Shown here: positions 1 to 7,957 of the stretch, one piece after another
Layout of the letters: each line of letters begins with the position of its first letter
Numbering within the stretch: the first letter of the stretch is position 1
Assembly: GCA_014490595.1 (NCBI GenBank)
Contig: CP061031.1
Coordinates: 744,001 to 808,000, forward strand
Reading direction: 5' to 3'
DNA length: 64,000 nucleotides
Origin: Corynebacterium wankanglinii
GTDB taxonomy: Bacteria > Actinomycetota > Actinomycetes > Mycobacteriales > Mycobacteriaceae
The notes under the pieces: model-generated
What the model was told of the DNA's origin: nothing
What the model saw: only the letters and a program-made list of their open reading frames with translations
Database searches by the model: none
Position numbers and translations under genes: made by a program

Positions 1-604
1 CGACCACGAGCAGAACTGCTCCACCTCCACCGTGCGCATGATCGCCTCCGCGCAGGCCAACATGTTTGTCGCCGTCGCCGGCGGCATCAACGCGCTGGCG
101 GGCCCGCTGCACGGCGGCGCGAACCAGGCTGTGCTGGAGATGCTCGAGGACATCAAGAACAACCACGACGGCGACGCCACCGACTTCATGAACCGCGTGA
201 AGAACAAGGAAAAGGGTGTCCGCCTCATGGGCTTCGGTCACCGCGTGTACAAGAACTACGACCCGCGCGCAGCCATTGTGAAGGACACCGCGCACGAGGT
301 GCTCGAGCACCTCGGCGGCGACGAGCTGCTGGATCTTGCCATGAAGCTCGAGGAGATCGCGCTGAACGACGACTACTTCATCCAGCGCAAGCTCTACCCG
401 AACGTGGACTTCTACACCGGCCTGATCTACCGCGCGATGGGCTTCCCCACGGACTTCTTCACCGTGCTGTTCGCTATCGGCCGCCTGCCGGGCTGGATCG
501 CCCAGTACCGCGAGCAGCTGGAGATGAACACCAAGATCAACCGCCCGCGCCAGATTTACACCGGCTACCAGCAGCGCGACTTCGTGCCGCGTGACCAGCG
601 CTAG
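1..604 (+). CDS. gltA: Citrate synthase, C-terminal part (5' end outside window)
   Basis: The reading frame is already open at base 2, so the gene begins upstream of the window. Citrate synthase condenses acetyl-CoA and oxaloacetate to citrate at the entry of the TCA cycle, in the cytoplasm. Seen: the active-site histidine segment GPLHGGAN, the second substrate-binding stretch GFGHRVYKNYDPRA, and the C-terminal KLYPNVDFYTG with its catalytic Asp. The frame ends in TAG and is followed by a strong intrinsic terminator. The next gene encodes an FKBP isomerase, as at the gltA locus of C. glutamicum. Confidence 0.97.
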   Translation, partial: DHEQNCSTSTVRMIASAQANMFVAVAGGINALAGPLHGGANQAVLEMLEDIKNNHDGDATDFMNRVKNKEKGVRLMGFGHRVYKNYDPRAAIVKDTAHEVLEHLGGDELLDLAMKLEEIALNDDYFIQRKLYPNVDFYTGLIYRAMGFPTDFFTVLFAIGRLPGWIAQYREQLEMNTKINRPRQIYTGYQQRDFVPRDQR

Positions 605-647
605 GGGGACCGGAGGGCGTCGATAGGCATACGGCTACGACGCTGCG

Positions 648-704
648 CCGCCGAGAATTGTTCTTCCCTTATACTTTTGGGAGGAAGTTCTCGGCGGTTT
701 CTTT
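648..704 (+). terminator. Intrinsic terminator of gltA
   Basis: The arms CCGCCGAGAA (648-657) and TTCTCGGCGG (688-697) are perfectly complementary. An inner CTTCCC/GGGAGG pairing extends the stem, and TTTCTTT follows. This is a long hairpin with a T-rich tail between gltA and the FKBP gene. Confidence 0.85.
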
Positions 705-741
705 GTGAACCGCGCACAAACTTGCAAGGAGTTTCAACGCT

Positions 742-1101
742 ATGGAAAAGCCGTTCATTGACAAGCCGGAGGGCCCGGCGCCCGCAGACCTCGTCGTCGA
801 GGACATCACCGTCGGCGACGGCGAGGAGGCCGTGGCCGGTGGGTTTGTCAAGGTGCACTACCTTGGCGTGGACTTTGAAACGGGTGAGGAGTTCGATTCC
901 TCCTGGGACCGCGGCGAGGCCGCCGAGTTTCCGCTCACCGGCCTGATCCAGGGCTGGCAGGAGGGCATTCCGGGCATGAAAGTCGGCGGGCGCCGACAGC
1001 TGACCATCCCGCCGGAGAAGGCCTACGGCCCCGCTGGCGGCGGTCACCCGCTGTCCGGCCGCACCCTGGTGTTCATCATCGACCTGCTCGACGCGAGCTA
1101 G
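742..1101 (+). CDS. fkpA: FKBP-type peptidyl-prolyl cis-trans isomerase
   Basis: 119 residues with no signal peptide, so a cytoplasmic protein-folding catalyst. The single FKBP domain covers about residues 25-118. Its core is visible: VKVHYLG, the FDSSWDRG stretch, the strand PLTGLIQGWQEGIPGMKVGGRR and the C-terminal LVFIIDLLDA. An AAGGAG ribosome-binding site lies 9 nt before the ATG, which settles the start. It follows gltA across a terminator and precedes an aldo/keto reductase by only 10 nt, so these two are probably co-transcribed. Confidence 0.95.
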   Translation: MEKPFIDKPEGPAPADLVVEDITVGDGEEAVAGGFVKVHYLGVDFETGEEFDSSWDRGEAAEFPLTGLIQGWQEGIPGMKVGGRRQLTIPPEKAYGPAGGGHPLSGRTLVFIIDLLDAS

Positions 1102-1111
1102 GAGGCCCCCC

Positions 1112-1939
1112 ATGCGCATCCCCGTCACCACGCTTAACGACGGCTACGATTTCCCCCTCCTCGGCCTCGGCACCTACAAGCTGACCGGCGAAGACGTGGA
1201 ACGGATCGTGCGCACCGCGATCGAACTCGGCTACCGCCACATCGACACCGCGGCGCTGTACGACAACGAAGTCGAGGTGGGTAAGGCCATCAACGACGCG
1301 ATCAAGGCCGGCGACGTCACCCGCGAGGAGCTGTTCGTCACCACCAAGTTGTGGAACGACGACCAGGAACGGGTGGCAGCGGCCTACCAGGAATCGCTGG
1401 AGCGGCTCAACCTGGAGTTCGTCGACCTGTATCTCGTGCACTGGCCGTGGCCACAGCACGGCACCTACGTCAAGGCATTCGAGCAGATCGCCGAGCTGCA
1501 GGGGATGGGTCGGCTGCAGTCCGTGGGTGTGGCGAACTTCTACCCCGAAGTTCTCGACGAGATCATCGAGGCCACCGGCATCACCCCGGTGCTCAACCAG
1601 GTGGAGCTGCACGCCGGGTTCACCCAACCGGAGCTGCGCGCCTACCACGAGGAACATGACATCGTGACCGAGGCGTGGGCTCCGATCGCGCGCGGATCCA
1701 ATTTCGACGACCCGGCCATCCGCGCCGTCGCCGACGCGCACGAGGCCACCCCGGCGCAGGTGTCGCTGGCGTACTTGATGAAGCTTGGTTGCTCCGTGGT
1801 CCCGAAGACCGCGAACCCGCAGCGCCTGGTGGAAAACCTTGGCGCGGTGGATCTTGCGCTGACCGACGAGGACGTCGCCACCCTCGACGGGGTCCGGGGC
1901 GAGCGCCTTTCGGGTGATCCGCTGACGTTCCCGGGGTAG
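1112..1939 (+). CDS. Aldo/keto reductase (2,5-diketo-D-gluconate reductase-like)
   Basis: 275 residues, full length for an NADPH-dependent aldo/keto reductase with a TIM-barrel fold. The catalytic tetrad is present: Asp in HIDTAALY, Tyr in ALYDNE, Lys in TTKLWNDD and His in YLVHWPWP. The cofactor-binding end VPKTANPQRLVEN is also visible. The physiological carbonyl substrate cannot be read from the sequence. AGGAG 6 nt before the ATG supports this start. It is probably in an operon with the preceding FKBP gene and ends at an intrinsic terminator. Confidence 0.93.
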   Translation: MRIPVTTLNDGYDFPLLGLGTYKLTGEDVERIVRTAIELGYRHIDTAALYDNEVEVGKAINDAIKAGDVTREELFVTTKLWNDDQERVAAAYQESLERLNLEFVDLYLVHWPWPQHGTYVKAFEQIAELQGMGRLQSVGVANFYPEVLDEIIEATGITPVLNQVELHAGFTQPELRAYHEEHDIVTEAWAPIARGSNFDDPAIRAVADAHEATPAQVSLAYLMKLGCSVVPKTANPQRLVENLGAVDLALTDEDVATLDGVRGERLSGDPLTFPG

Positions 1940-1959
1940 ACGCCCTACCGCGGCCCGCA

Positions 1960-1993
1960 AGCCCAGTTGCACGAATGTGCAGCTGGGCTTTTT
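1960..1993 (+). terminator. Intrinsic terminator after the aldo/keto reductase
   Basis: A 13-nt inverted repeat, AGCCCAGTTGCAC (1960-1972) with GTGCAGCTGGGCT (1977-1989), has a 4-nt loop and a run of five T. One internal mismatch. Confidence 0.9.
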
Positions 1994-2140
1994 GCATGCC
2001 CGGAAGCGGTTCCTAAAAGAGATGTGGGAAACAGTGTAAAAGTCAGTGTGTTGTAGGTTACATTTTGATTGTTGAGTCGGAGATCACATACGCCGGCGAG
2101 ACAAGGACCACACCTCCACATACAAGAAAGGATCGAGGCC

Positions 2141-2479
2141 ATGGCCGGTTCAACAGCTGTCCCGCAGCGCCGCGAACCAACTCCAGGCGAGTTCGTTGCG
2201 ATGCAGCAAAGCCCCGAATTCCAGGACCTGCGAAGCACGTTCCGCGGCTTCACGTTCCCGGTAATGATCGGGGCGTTCCTCTGGTACGTCTTTTACGTCG
2301 TCTTCGCCACCTTCGCGCCGGACGCCATGGCCCGGGACTTCCTCGGCCTCAACGTCGGCCTGTGGCTCGGCTTCGCCCAGTTCTTCACCACGTTCCTGAT
2401 TACCTGGGTCTACGTGAAGTGGGCGAACAAGAACATCGAGCCGCGGGCGGCTCACATCCGCCAAGAGATGGAGGGCTAA
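2141..2479 (+). CDS. DUF485 small membrane protein, partner of the monocarboxylate symporter
   Basis: 112 residues with two transmembrane segments (about residues 38-60 and 72-94) and charged ends. This is the DUF485 (YjcH-like) family, which in many bacteria precedes ActP/MctC solute:sodium symporters. Its role is unproven, probably assembly or regulation of the carrier. The ATG at 2141 is preferred over an upstream in-frame GTG because AAAGGA/GAGG lies just before it and homologues begin with a hydrophilic PxxxEF region. Only 3 nt separate its stop from mctC, so the two are almost certainly translated from one mRNA. The AT-rich stretch 1990-2130 must hold the promoter, but I could not assign it. 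Confidence 0.9.
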   Translation: MAGSTAVPQRREPTPGEFVAMQQSPEFQDLRSTFRGFTFPVMIGAFLWYVFYVVFATFAPDAMARDFLGLNVGLWLGFAQFFTTFLITWVYVKWANKNIEPRAAHIRQEMEG

Positions 2480-2482
2480 ACC

Positions 2483-4132
2483 ATGCAGACCTACTTGCTC
2501 GCCGCCGAAGCCGGCGAGAAGACCGGCAATCCGATCCTCAACATCGCGATCTTCGGCGCCTTTATCGTGATCACCCTCTACATCGTGACTCGCGCCGGTA
2601 AGACCACGAACGAATCGGCGGACTTTTATACCGGAGGAGCGTCGTTCAGCGGCACGCAAAACGGCCTCGCCATCGCAGGCGACTACCTGTCCGCGGCGTC
2701 GTTCCTGGGCATCGTCGGATCCATCGCACTCAACGGCTACGACGGTTTTTTGTACTCCGTCGGCTTCTTCGTGGCGTGGCTGGTCGCACTACTGCTGGTG
2801 GCCGAGCCGCTGCGCAATGTCGGCCGCTTCACCATGGCCGATGTGCTGTCCTTCCGTCTGCGCCAGAAGCCGGTGCGCGTGGCCGCCGCCTTTGGCACGC
2901 TGTTTGTGTCGCTGTTCTACCTGATCGCGCAAATGGCCGGCGCCGGCTCACTGGTGTCCGTGCTGCTGGACCTGCACTCCTTCACGGCCCAGGCGATCTG
3001 TGTCGGCATCGTCGGCGTGATCATGATCATCTACGTCCTCGTCGGCGGCATGAAGGGCACCACGTACGTCCAGATGATCAAGGCGGTACTCCTCATCACC
3101 GGCGTGCTGATCATGACCGTCCTCGCCTTCATCATGGCCAAAGGCGGCCTGACGGCGGTGTTCGACCGGGCCATTGACTCACACGCCGCCTCCGGCCACA
3201 TCGCGGAGAAGGGCTACCAGGCCGAAGACATTCTTAAGCCAGGCCTGAAGTACGGCAAATCCACCACTTCGAAGCTCGACTTCGTCTCCCTCGGCCTGTC
3301 GCTGGTGCTCGGCACCGCGGGCCTGCCGCACGTGCTCATGCGCTTCTACACCGTGCCCACAGCCAAGGAAGCCCGTAAGTCTGTGACCTGGGCGATCGTG
3401 CTCATCGGCTCCTTCTACCTGCTCACCCTGGTGCTGGGCTACGCCGCGGCCGCGTTCGTTGGGCCGGACCGCATTCTCGCGGCACCCGGCGGCGCGAACT
3501 CCGCAGCACCGCTGCTGGCGTTCGAGCTCGGCGGCTCCATCTTCATGGCGCTCATCTCTGCGGTGGCGTTCGCCACCGTGCTCGCGGTGGTGGCTGGCCT
3601 GGCCATCACGGCATCTGCGTCCATCGCGCACGATGTGTACGACGCAGTGCTTCGCGACGGCCAATCCACCGAGGAAGAGCAGGTCCGCGTCTCCCGCATC
3701 ACCGTGGTTGTGCTGGGCATCGTCTCCATCATTCTCGGCATCCTGGCTATGCAACAGAACGTGGCGTTCCTGGTCTCCCTGGCGTTCGCCATCGCCGCGT
3801 CCGCGAACCTGCCGACCATTCTGTACTCCCTGTACTGGAAGCGCTTCAACACCACCGGGGCGGTGGCATCGATCTACACCGGCCTGATCTCCGCGCTCGT
3901 GCTGATCGCTCTTTCGCCGGCAGTGTCAGGCAGCGCCACAGCGATGTTCCCCAATGCGGACTGGGCCATCTTCCCGCTGTCCAGCCCCGGCATCGTGTCC
4001 ATCCCGCTCGGCTTCCTGGCCGGCATCATCGGCACCTATCTAGGCAAGCCCGACAACTTCGACGAGCTCCAGGCCGAGATGGAGGTCCGCTCGCTGACCG
4101 GCGTCGGCGTCGAGGCCCCGGTCGACCACTAG
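2483..4132 (+). CDS. mctC: Monocarboxylic acid:cation symporter (SSS family)
   Basis: 549 residues and about 13 transmembrane helices. It belongs to the solute:sodium symporter family, with typical stretches FYTGGASFSGTQNGLAIAGD near the N-terminus, SFRLRQKPVRVAA and GLPHVLMRFYTV. The C. glutamicum orthologue takes up acetate, propionate and pyruvate, and the preceding DUF485 gene matches the cg0952-mctC operon. In that species the operon is activated by the acetate regulator RamA. I could not place a RamA site here with confidence. A bidirectional terminator follows. Confidence 0.95.
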   Translation: MQTYLLAAEAGEKTGNPILNIAIFGAFIVITLYIVTRAGKTTNESADFYTGGASFSGTQNGLAIAGDYLSAASFLGIVGSIALNGYDGFLYSVGFFVAWLVALLLVAEPLRNVGRFTMADVLSFRLRQKPVRVAAAFGTLFVSLFYLIAQMAGAGSLVSVLLDLHSFTAQAICVGIVGVIMIIYVLVGGMKGTTYVQMIKAVLLITGVLIMTVLAFIMAKGGLTAVFDRAIDSHAASGHIAEKGYQAEDILKPGLKYGKSTTSKLDFVSLGLSLVLGTAGLPHVLMRFYTVPTAKEARKSVTWAIVLIGSFYLLTLVLGYAAAAFVGPDRILAAPGGANSAAPLLAFELGGSIFMALISAVAFATVLAVVAGLAITASASIAHDVYDAVLRDGQSTEEEQVRVSRITVVVLGIVSIILGILAMQQNVAFLVSLAFAIAASANLPTILYSLYWKRFNTTGAVASIYTGLISALVLIALSPAVSGSATAMFPNADWAIFPLSSPGIVSIPLGFLAGIIGTYLGKPDNFDELQAEMEVRSLTGVGVEAPVDH

Positions 4133-4141
4133 CCACACACG

Positions 4142-4178
4142 AAAACGGCCTGATCCCTGGGAGGATCAGGCCGTTTTA
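4142..4178. terminator. Bidirectional terminator between mctC and the secreted repeat protein
   Basis: A 15-bp perfect inverted repeat, AAAACGGCCTGATCC (4142-4156) and GGATCAGGCCGTTTT (4163-4177). It has A-runs on one side and T-runs on the other, so it can work for both convergent genes. Confidence 0.92.
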
Positions 4179-4185
4179 ACGCCTG

Positions 4186-5792
4186 TTAGAAGAACGGGAA
4201 GAACCTGCCGACGAGGCCTATCGTGCCGAGCAGGCCGAGCGCGAGGGCGAGACCCGTGATCACATCCGCCGGGGAGGCCGCGTTGCCCGGGGCCGGGGCG
4301 GGTGCGGTGGTGGTCGGTGCGGGTGCGGTGGTCAGCCCACCCGTCGCCGTTCCCCGAACAACCTTGACGGTGAACACGCGGTTGACGGAGGAGTAGTCCG
4401 CGAACTGAATGGCGGCGTTGATGCGCAACACGCTGCCGGGGCGCATGCCGCGCGCCGCGGCGACGCGGATGCCGGTCTCGCCCTCGCGGGCGATGGTCCA
4501 GCCGCCACGGGTCTCCTCGGTGACAAACACGCGGGCACCCTCAGGCAGGCCTTCCGGGGTGACCACGATGCTCTCGCCAGCCGTGATGGTGGTGTCTGCA
4601 ATCGACACGTTCGCGGTCTCAGCAGCGGGGCGCGCCGGGGTGGAGCGGGTGGTTGGGGCCGGCTTGGGGGCAGTGGTCGACGTGCTCGGCTTCGGGGCAG
4701 TGGTCGACGTGCTCGGCTTCGGGGCAGTGGTCGACGTGCTCGGCTTGGGGGTGCTTGGCTTGGGGTGGTTGTCTGGGTCGAGCTGCCGGGGGTCGCGCCC
4801 TCCGCGGTTGCCGGTACGTAGGCCTTCGCGGTCAGGTCGCGCGTGCTGCCGTCCGGGAGCAGGACAGCCACCTCGAGTACCAGCGCGTAGCCGGGCTGAG
4901 CGTTTCGCGGGGCGGCGAAGGTGATCGCGCCAGTCTGTTCATCCGTGTGCAGCGACCACCCGTTGTACTGCTGGTTCGGGCCGATCACTCGGGCGCCCTC
5001 CGGCAGCGAGCCATTGAGGAAGACGGTGACGCGCTCGTTGGCGGAAACGGCGGTGTCGGGGTAGGACAGTTCGCCCACCGCCGGGGCAGGGGCGGGCTTC
5101 GGCGTGGTCTTCAGCGTGGTCTTCGGCGCGGAGCTCGTCGATAGGCTTGGCTCCTTGCCCACGGTGATGCGGGAGGTGTACTGCTTGGTGGAACCGTCCG
5201 GGAAGGCCACGCCGAGCGTGATACCCAGCCCAGCACCTGCGCGGGCGCCCGCCGGGGCGGAGACGGTGACCTCGCCGCTGGCCTGGTCCGCCTCGACACG
5301 CCAGCCGCCGGAACCGGTGGGAGCGGCGAGCTGGGAGCCGGCCGGGAGGGAAACGCTCGGGCGAAGCGTCACGGACCCGCCCGGCGCCACGGTGGCGTCG
5401 CCCCAGGACAAGTCGAGCGACTCTGCGAGGGAGACCGACGGGGCGACAACGCGCACGGTGAACAGCGCGTAATCCACGGTGTGGTCCGGGTAGGTGATGG
5501 TGACGTAGTTTTGCGCCCATGCGCCGGGGTACTGGCCGCGAGGAGTGGCGGTGACGGTGCCGGAGGCATCGACAGAAAAGCCCCAGCCTGCCGTGTCATT
5601 GACCGAGAACGTGGTGCCGGCGGGGAAAGCGCCGCTGACGGGGATGCGCACCGCGTTGCCCGGGGTGGTCTGCGCGTCGGCGTAGCCCGGGTTGTAGGTG
5701 CGCGACATGAAGTCGGCGGCGGAGGCAGGAACGACGGTGGTGGTGGCGAGCGCGGCCGTCAGTGCGGCGGCGACAAGGCGGGTGGTTTTCAC
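4186..5792 (-). pseudogene. Secreted, C-terminally membrane-anchored repeat protein, frameshifted as given
   Basis: An N-terminal signal peptide (MKTTRLVAAALTAALATTT...ASA) is followed by four similar beta-rich units of about 80-90 residues. Each carries a YPD or LPDGST element and ends in a FTVxVV-type strand. A Thr/Pro/Lys linker and a hydrophobic C-terminal helix without LPXTG complete it. The first three units lie in one frame (from 5792). The fourth unit and the anchor lie in another (4186-4608). The switch point is a C4 run at 4762-4765 on the minus strand: one extra C would give TTTPKPSTPKPSTSTTAPK and join the frames. It occupies the position of a putative secreted protein downstream of mctC in C. 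glutamicum. Function unknown; a cell-surface role is inferred from architecture. Confidence 0.75.
4667..4747 (-). repeat. Three tandem 27-nt units encoding the linker of the secreted repeat protein
   Basis: The unit GGGGCAGTGGTCGACGTGCT followed by CGGCTTC occurs three times head to tail (4667-4693, 4694-4720, 4721-4747) with one changed base in the last. In the restored frame each unit encodes a nine-residue Thr/Ser/Pro/Lys block, a likely O-glycosylated wall-spanning linker. Confidence 0.9.
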
Positions 5793-5859
5793 GGGACTCC
5801 TGTCAAAGTAGTAAGAGAATACTTTGACTAGTTTAGATAAATCCCTAGAAATTTCTCAT

Positions 5860-6693
5860 TTAACGCGGTAGCCAGGAAGAGGAGAGCTGGCTGCTGCCCT
5901 GGAGCAGTGTCGACCAGTCGCCCGGAGTCATGTTTGTTAACGTCGATCCTTGGCCCGGCGTCCACTGGCCCCAGTCCGAGGCGTACACGTTGTTGATGTC
6001 CACCTGGATGCCCTCGATATAAGCCTGGCGGCCCGCAACCTGGTGGATGTTTGCGCGCGAGTGAATCTGGCCGCGGGAGCCCCAGTCGTGCTGCCAAAAG
6101 TAGGAGCCGATGCCGTCTTCCAGGCACCACGCGATGGTGTAGTAGTTGCCGTAGACGCCAAGCTGGTACCCGGCCGCGTTCAGTGCGACGCCCATCGCCT
6201 TCAGGTATGGGTTGATCAGCGAGTTGAACTGGGTGAGCGTCGGGTTGTCGTCGATCGCGACGTAAATCGGGCGCCCGGTCGGGCCACCCGCCGCTTTGTG
6301 CAGTGCGATGGCCTGCGGGGCGTGCTCAGCGGCGCCGAGGGCACCGCGTTTCCAATCGGCGGTCTCCGCTCGGCCGAACTGGTAGACGGAGGCGACGGCT
6401 AGGCCGTTCGCCTGGTAATCGCGGGTCTCGCCGATGGTCACGGGCTTGCCTCGCATCCATTCCGCGCCGGGGCGTCGCTCGGAAACGTAGCGCACTGCGC
6501 CCATGTGGCCCGCTGCTTTCACAGCGCCTGCCGACGGCACCCCAGCCGAGTAGTCCACGACCGTGCCCAGCACTCGACGCTGCTGAGCCTGCGCGGCGGG
6601 GGAGAGTGCGGTGGATGCGGCCGCCGCAGCGGCGGTAAGGGCGCCCGCGGACTTCAAAAATGAGCGGCGATCAAAGGTAGTCACATCCGTCAC
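5860..6693 (-). CDS. Tat-exported DUF1906 (glycoside hydrolase-like, Rv2525c-type) protein
   Basis: 277 residues. The N-terminus has a twin-arginine signal (DRRSFLKSAGALTAA) ending near AQAQ, so the protein is exported folded. The remainder is a DUF1906 TIM-barrel domain, with VDYSAG at its start, PIYVAIDDNP in the middle and YFWQHDWGS and IQVDINNVY near the end. M. tuberculosis Rv2525c is the studied relative and is linked to the cell wall. Its substrate is not established. The annotated GTG could be replaced by a second GTG at 6684, because TAGAGT ends exactly 7 nt before that codon (leaderless start). The 6694-6797 gap holds only the tRNA promoter region. Confidence 0.85.
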   Translation of the reverse strand: MTDVTTFDRRSFLKSAGALTAAAAAASTALSPAAQAQQRRVLGTVVDYSAGVPSAGAVKAAGHMGAVRYVSERRPGAEWMRGKPVTIGETRDYQANGLAVASVYQFGRAETADWKRGALGAAEHAPQAIALHKAAGGPTGRPIYVAIDDNPTLTQFNSLINPYLKAMGVALNAAGYQLGVYGNYYTIAWCLEDGIGSYFWQHDWGSRGQIHSRANIHQVAGRQAYIEGIQVDINNVYASDWGQWTPGQGSTLTNMTPGDWSTLLQGSSQLSSSWLPR

Positions 6694-6797
6694 TCTAGCC
6701 CCAACGGGCGGTTTGTGCTCAAACTCGCGCGAGAAACGCGCGCTGGTACGGCGGCGGTTTCCGGGGAGCGCAATCGCTGCGGTAACCTAACGCCATT

Positions 6798-6873
6798 GCC
6801 TCCGTAGCTCAGTGGATAGAGCACTTCTCTCCTAAAGAAGGTGTCGTAGGTTCGATTCCTACCGGGGGCGCCA
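6798..6873 (+). tRNA. tRNA-Arg (anticodon CCU), CCA encoded
   Basis: A full cloverleaf can be drawn. The acceptor GCCTCCG pairs with CGGGGGC (one G-U), the D arm is GCTC/GAGC, and the anticodon stem CTTCT/AGAAG encloses the loop CTCCTAA with anticodon CCT. The T arm is GTAGG/CCTAC with TTCGATT. G73 is followed by a genomically encoded CCA (6871-6873). It reads the AGG codon. Confidence 0.96.
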
Positions 6874-6897
6874 TTTGTGCAGATCTACCTGCGAAAA

Positions 6898-7929
6898 CTA
6901 CCGGTTAAACGGCGAGGAGACCCACGTAAACGGCCGGTCCAGCAGGGTAGTGCCCAGCTTCGACGGGGTGAGCACGAACTCCTCGCCGCCAGCGGGGACA
7001 AGTTCAATCGTGCCTTCGCCGGCCCGCCAGGTGAACTCGCGTGTTTCCATGACGGGCCCGCGCGGGGCGGCGTTGACGCCGTCGTCGGTCATGGGTGCCG
7101 TGAGCTGGATAATCACCCGGTTGCCGTCGAGCGTGTAGAAGCCTTCTTGGAGGGAGCCGGAGGCTCGTCGTAAGGCAACGAGCCCGTGGAAGGAGCCCTC
7201 GGGGGTTTCGGCGCTCTCGACCCGGTAGAAGCTACCTGCGGCGGCGCCGTCGACGGAGCCGAAGGCGATCGCCGCCCAGCGCTGGTCATCGGGCAAGGCG
7301 GGAGCCGGCTCGATGTCGCCACCGGCCACCGAGTACACGCCCGACAGTTCTGTGCCTTCCCGGTCGAGCGCCTTCGGGATGCCGGTGAACATGGCAAACC
7401 CGGCTGCGCCGAGGGAGATCACCAGGGCCAAAACAGGAAAGAAGCGGGTGACGCGGTGGACCTTTTCGCTCGTGATCGCGCGCGGCGCATCCAGGGCCTC
7501 AACGCTGCGCCCGGCGAGGAAGCGGAACAGCCGCGGCAACCACGGCGCCAGCACAAGCAAGAACAACAGCGCCTGGATGGCCGCGGGGATTTTCACGGGC
7601 ACGTCGAACGTCATGTTCAGCAGCCACACCACGGCCAGGTCCAAAAAACCGATAAGCCCGCCGAGCCACGCGGTACGACGCCACAACAGCAGCACGCAGG
7701 CGACGAATTCGGCGAGCCCCGCGAGGAATTGTACGACGGGGGAGAAGCCCATGAACGTCCACAACAGCCCCATGGGCGACTTCTCGCCGAGCGCAATCAG
7801 CAGCTCCGGGAAGTCGGGCCGGCCCATCTGCATCAGGCCGAGCTTGAACAGAGCGTACGGCATGAGCATGACAAATACGGCCACGCGCACGACCCAGTGC
7901 AGCGCCCAGCCAATCTGCTTCGCGTTCAT
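6898..7929 (-). CDS. Membrane protein with DoxX-like N-terminal domain
   Basis: 343 residues. About five hydrophobic helices in the first 200 residues (from IGWALHWVVRVAVFVMLM) resemble DoxX/DoxX-like membrane proteins. The C-terminal 140 residues form a soluble, beta-rich domain after a last helix (VLALVISLGAAGFAMF). The ATG at 7929 is preferred because TAGACT ends exactly 7 nt upstream, a leaderless -10, and because upstream ATGs would run into the divergent gene. The C-terminal domain has no family I recognise. Function unknown. Confidence 0.75.
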   Translation of the reverse strand: MNAKQIGWALHWVVRVAVFVMLMPYALFKLGLMQMGRPDFPELLIALGEKSPMGLLWTFMGFSPVVQFLAGLAEFVACVLLLWRRTAWLGGLIGFLDLAVVWLLNMTFDVPVKIPAAIQALLFLLVLAPWLPRLFRFLAGRSVEALDAPRAITSEKVHRVTRFFPVLALVISLGAAGFAMFTGIPKALDREGTELSGVYSVAGGDIEPAPALPDDQRWAAIAFGSVDGAAAGSFYRVESAETPEGSFHGLVALRRASGSLQEGFYTLDGNRVIIQLTAPMTDDGVNAAPRGPVMETREFTWRAGEGTIELVPAGGEEFVLTPSKLGTTLLDRPFTWVSSPFNR

Positions 7930-7936
7930 GGGCGAC

Positions 7937-7950
7937 AGTCTAACTAGCAT
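7937..7950. promoter_or_regulatory. Abutting divergent leaderless -10 elements
   Basis: Minus strand: TAGACT (7942-7937) then 7 nt to the ATG at 7929. Plus strand: TAGCAT (7945-7950) then 7 nt to the GTG at 7958. Both fit TANNNT with leaderless spacing. The two hexamers lie only 2 nt apart, so simultaneous initiation is sterically unlikely. Confidence 0.6.
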
Positions 7951-7957
7951 GGGCGGA

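Noticed and set aside
1076-1972. Long minus-strand open frames opposite several genes (e.g. 1076-1972, 15400-17067, 54488-56158)
   Set aside because: They are antisense shadows of strongly conserved genes and encode His/Arg-rich sequence with no family features.
6798-6873. tRNA-Arg as integration site of an element
   Set aside because: No integrase and no repeat of the tRNA 3' end was seen in the neighbouring genes.
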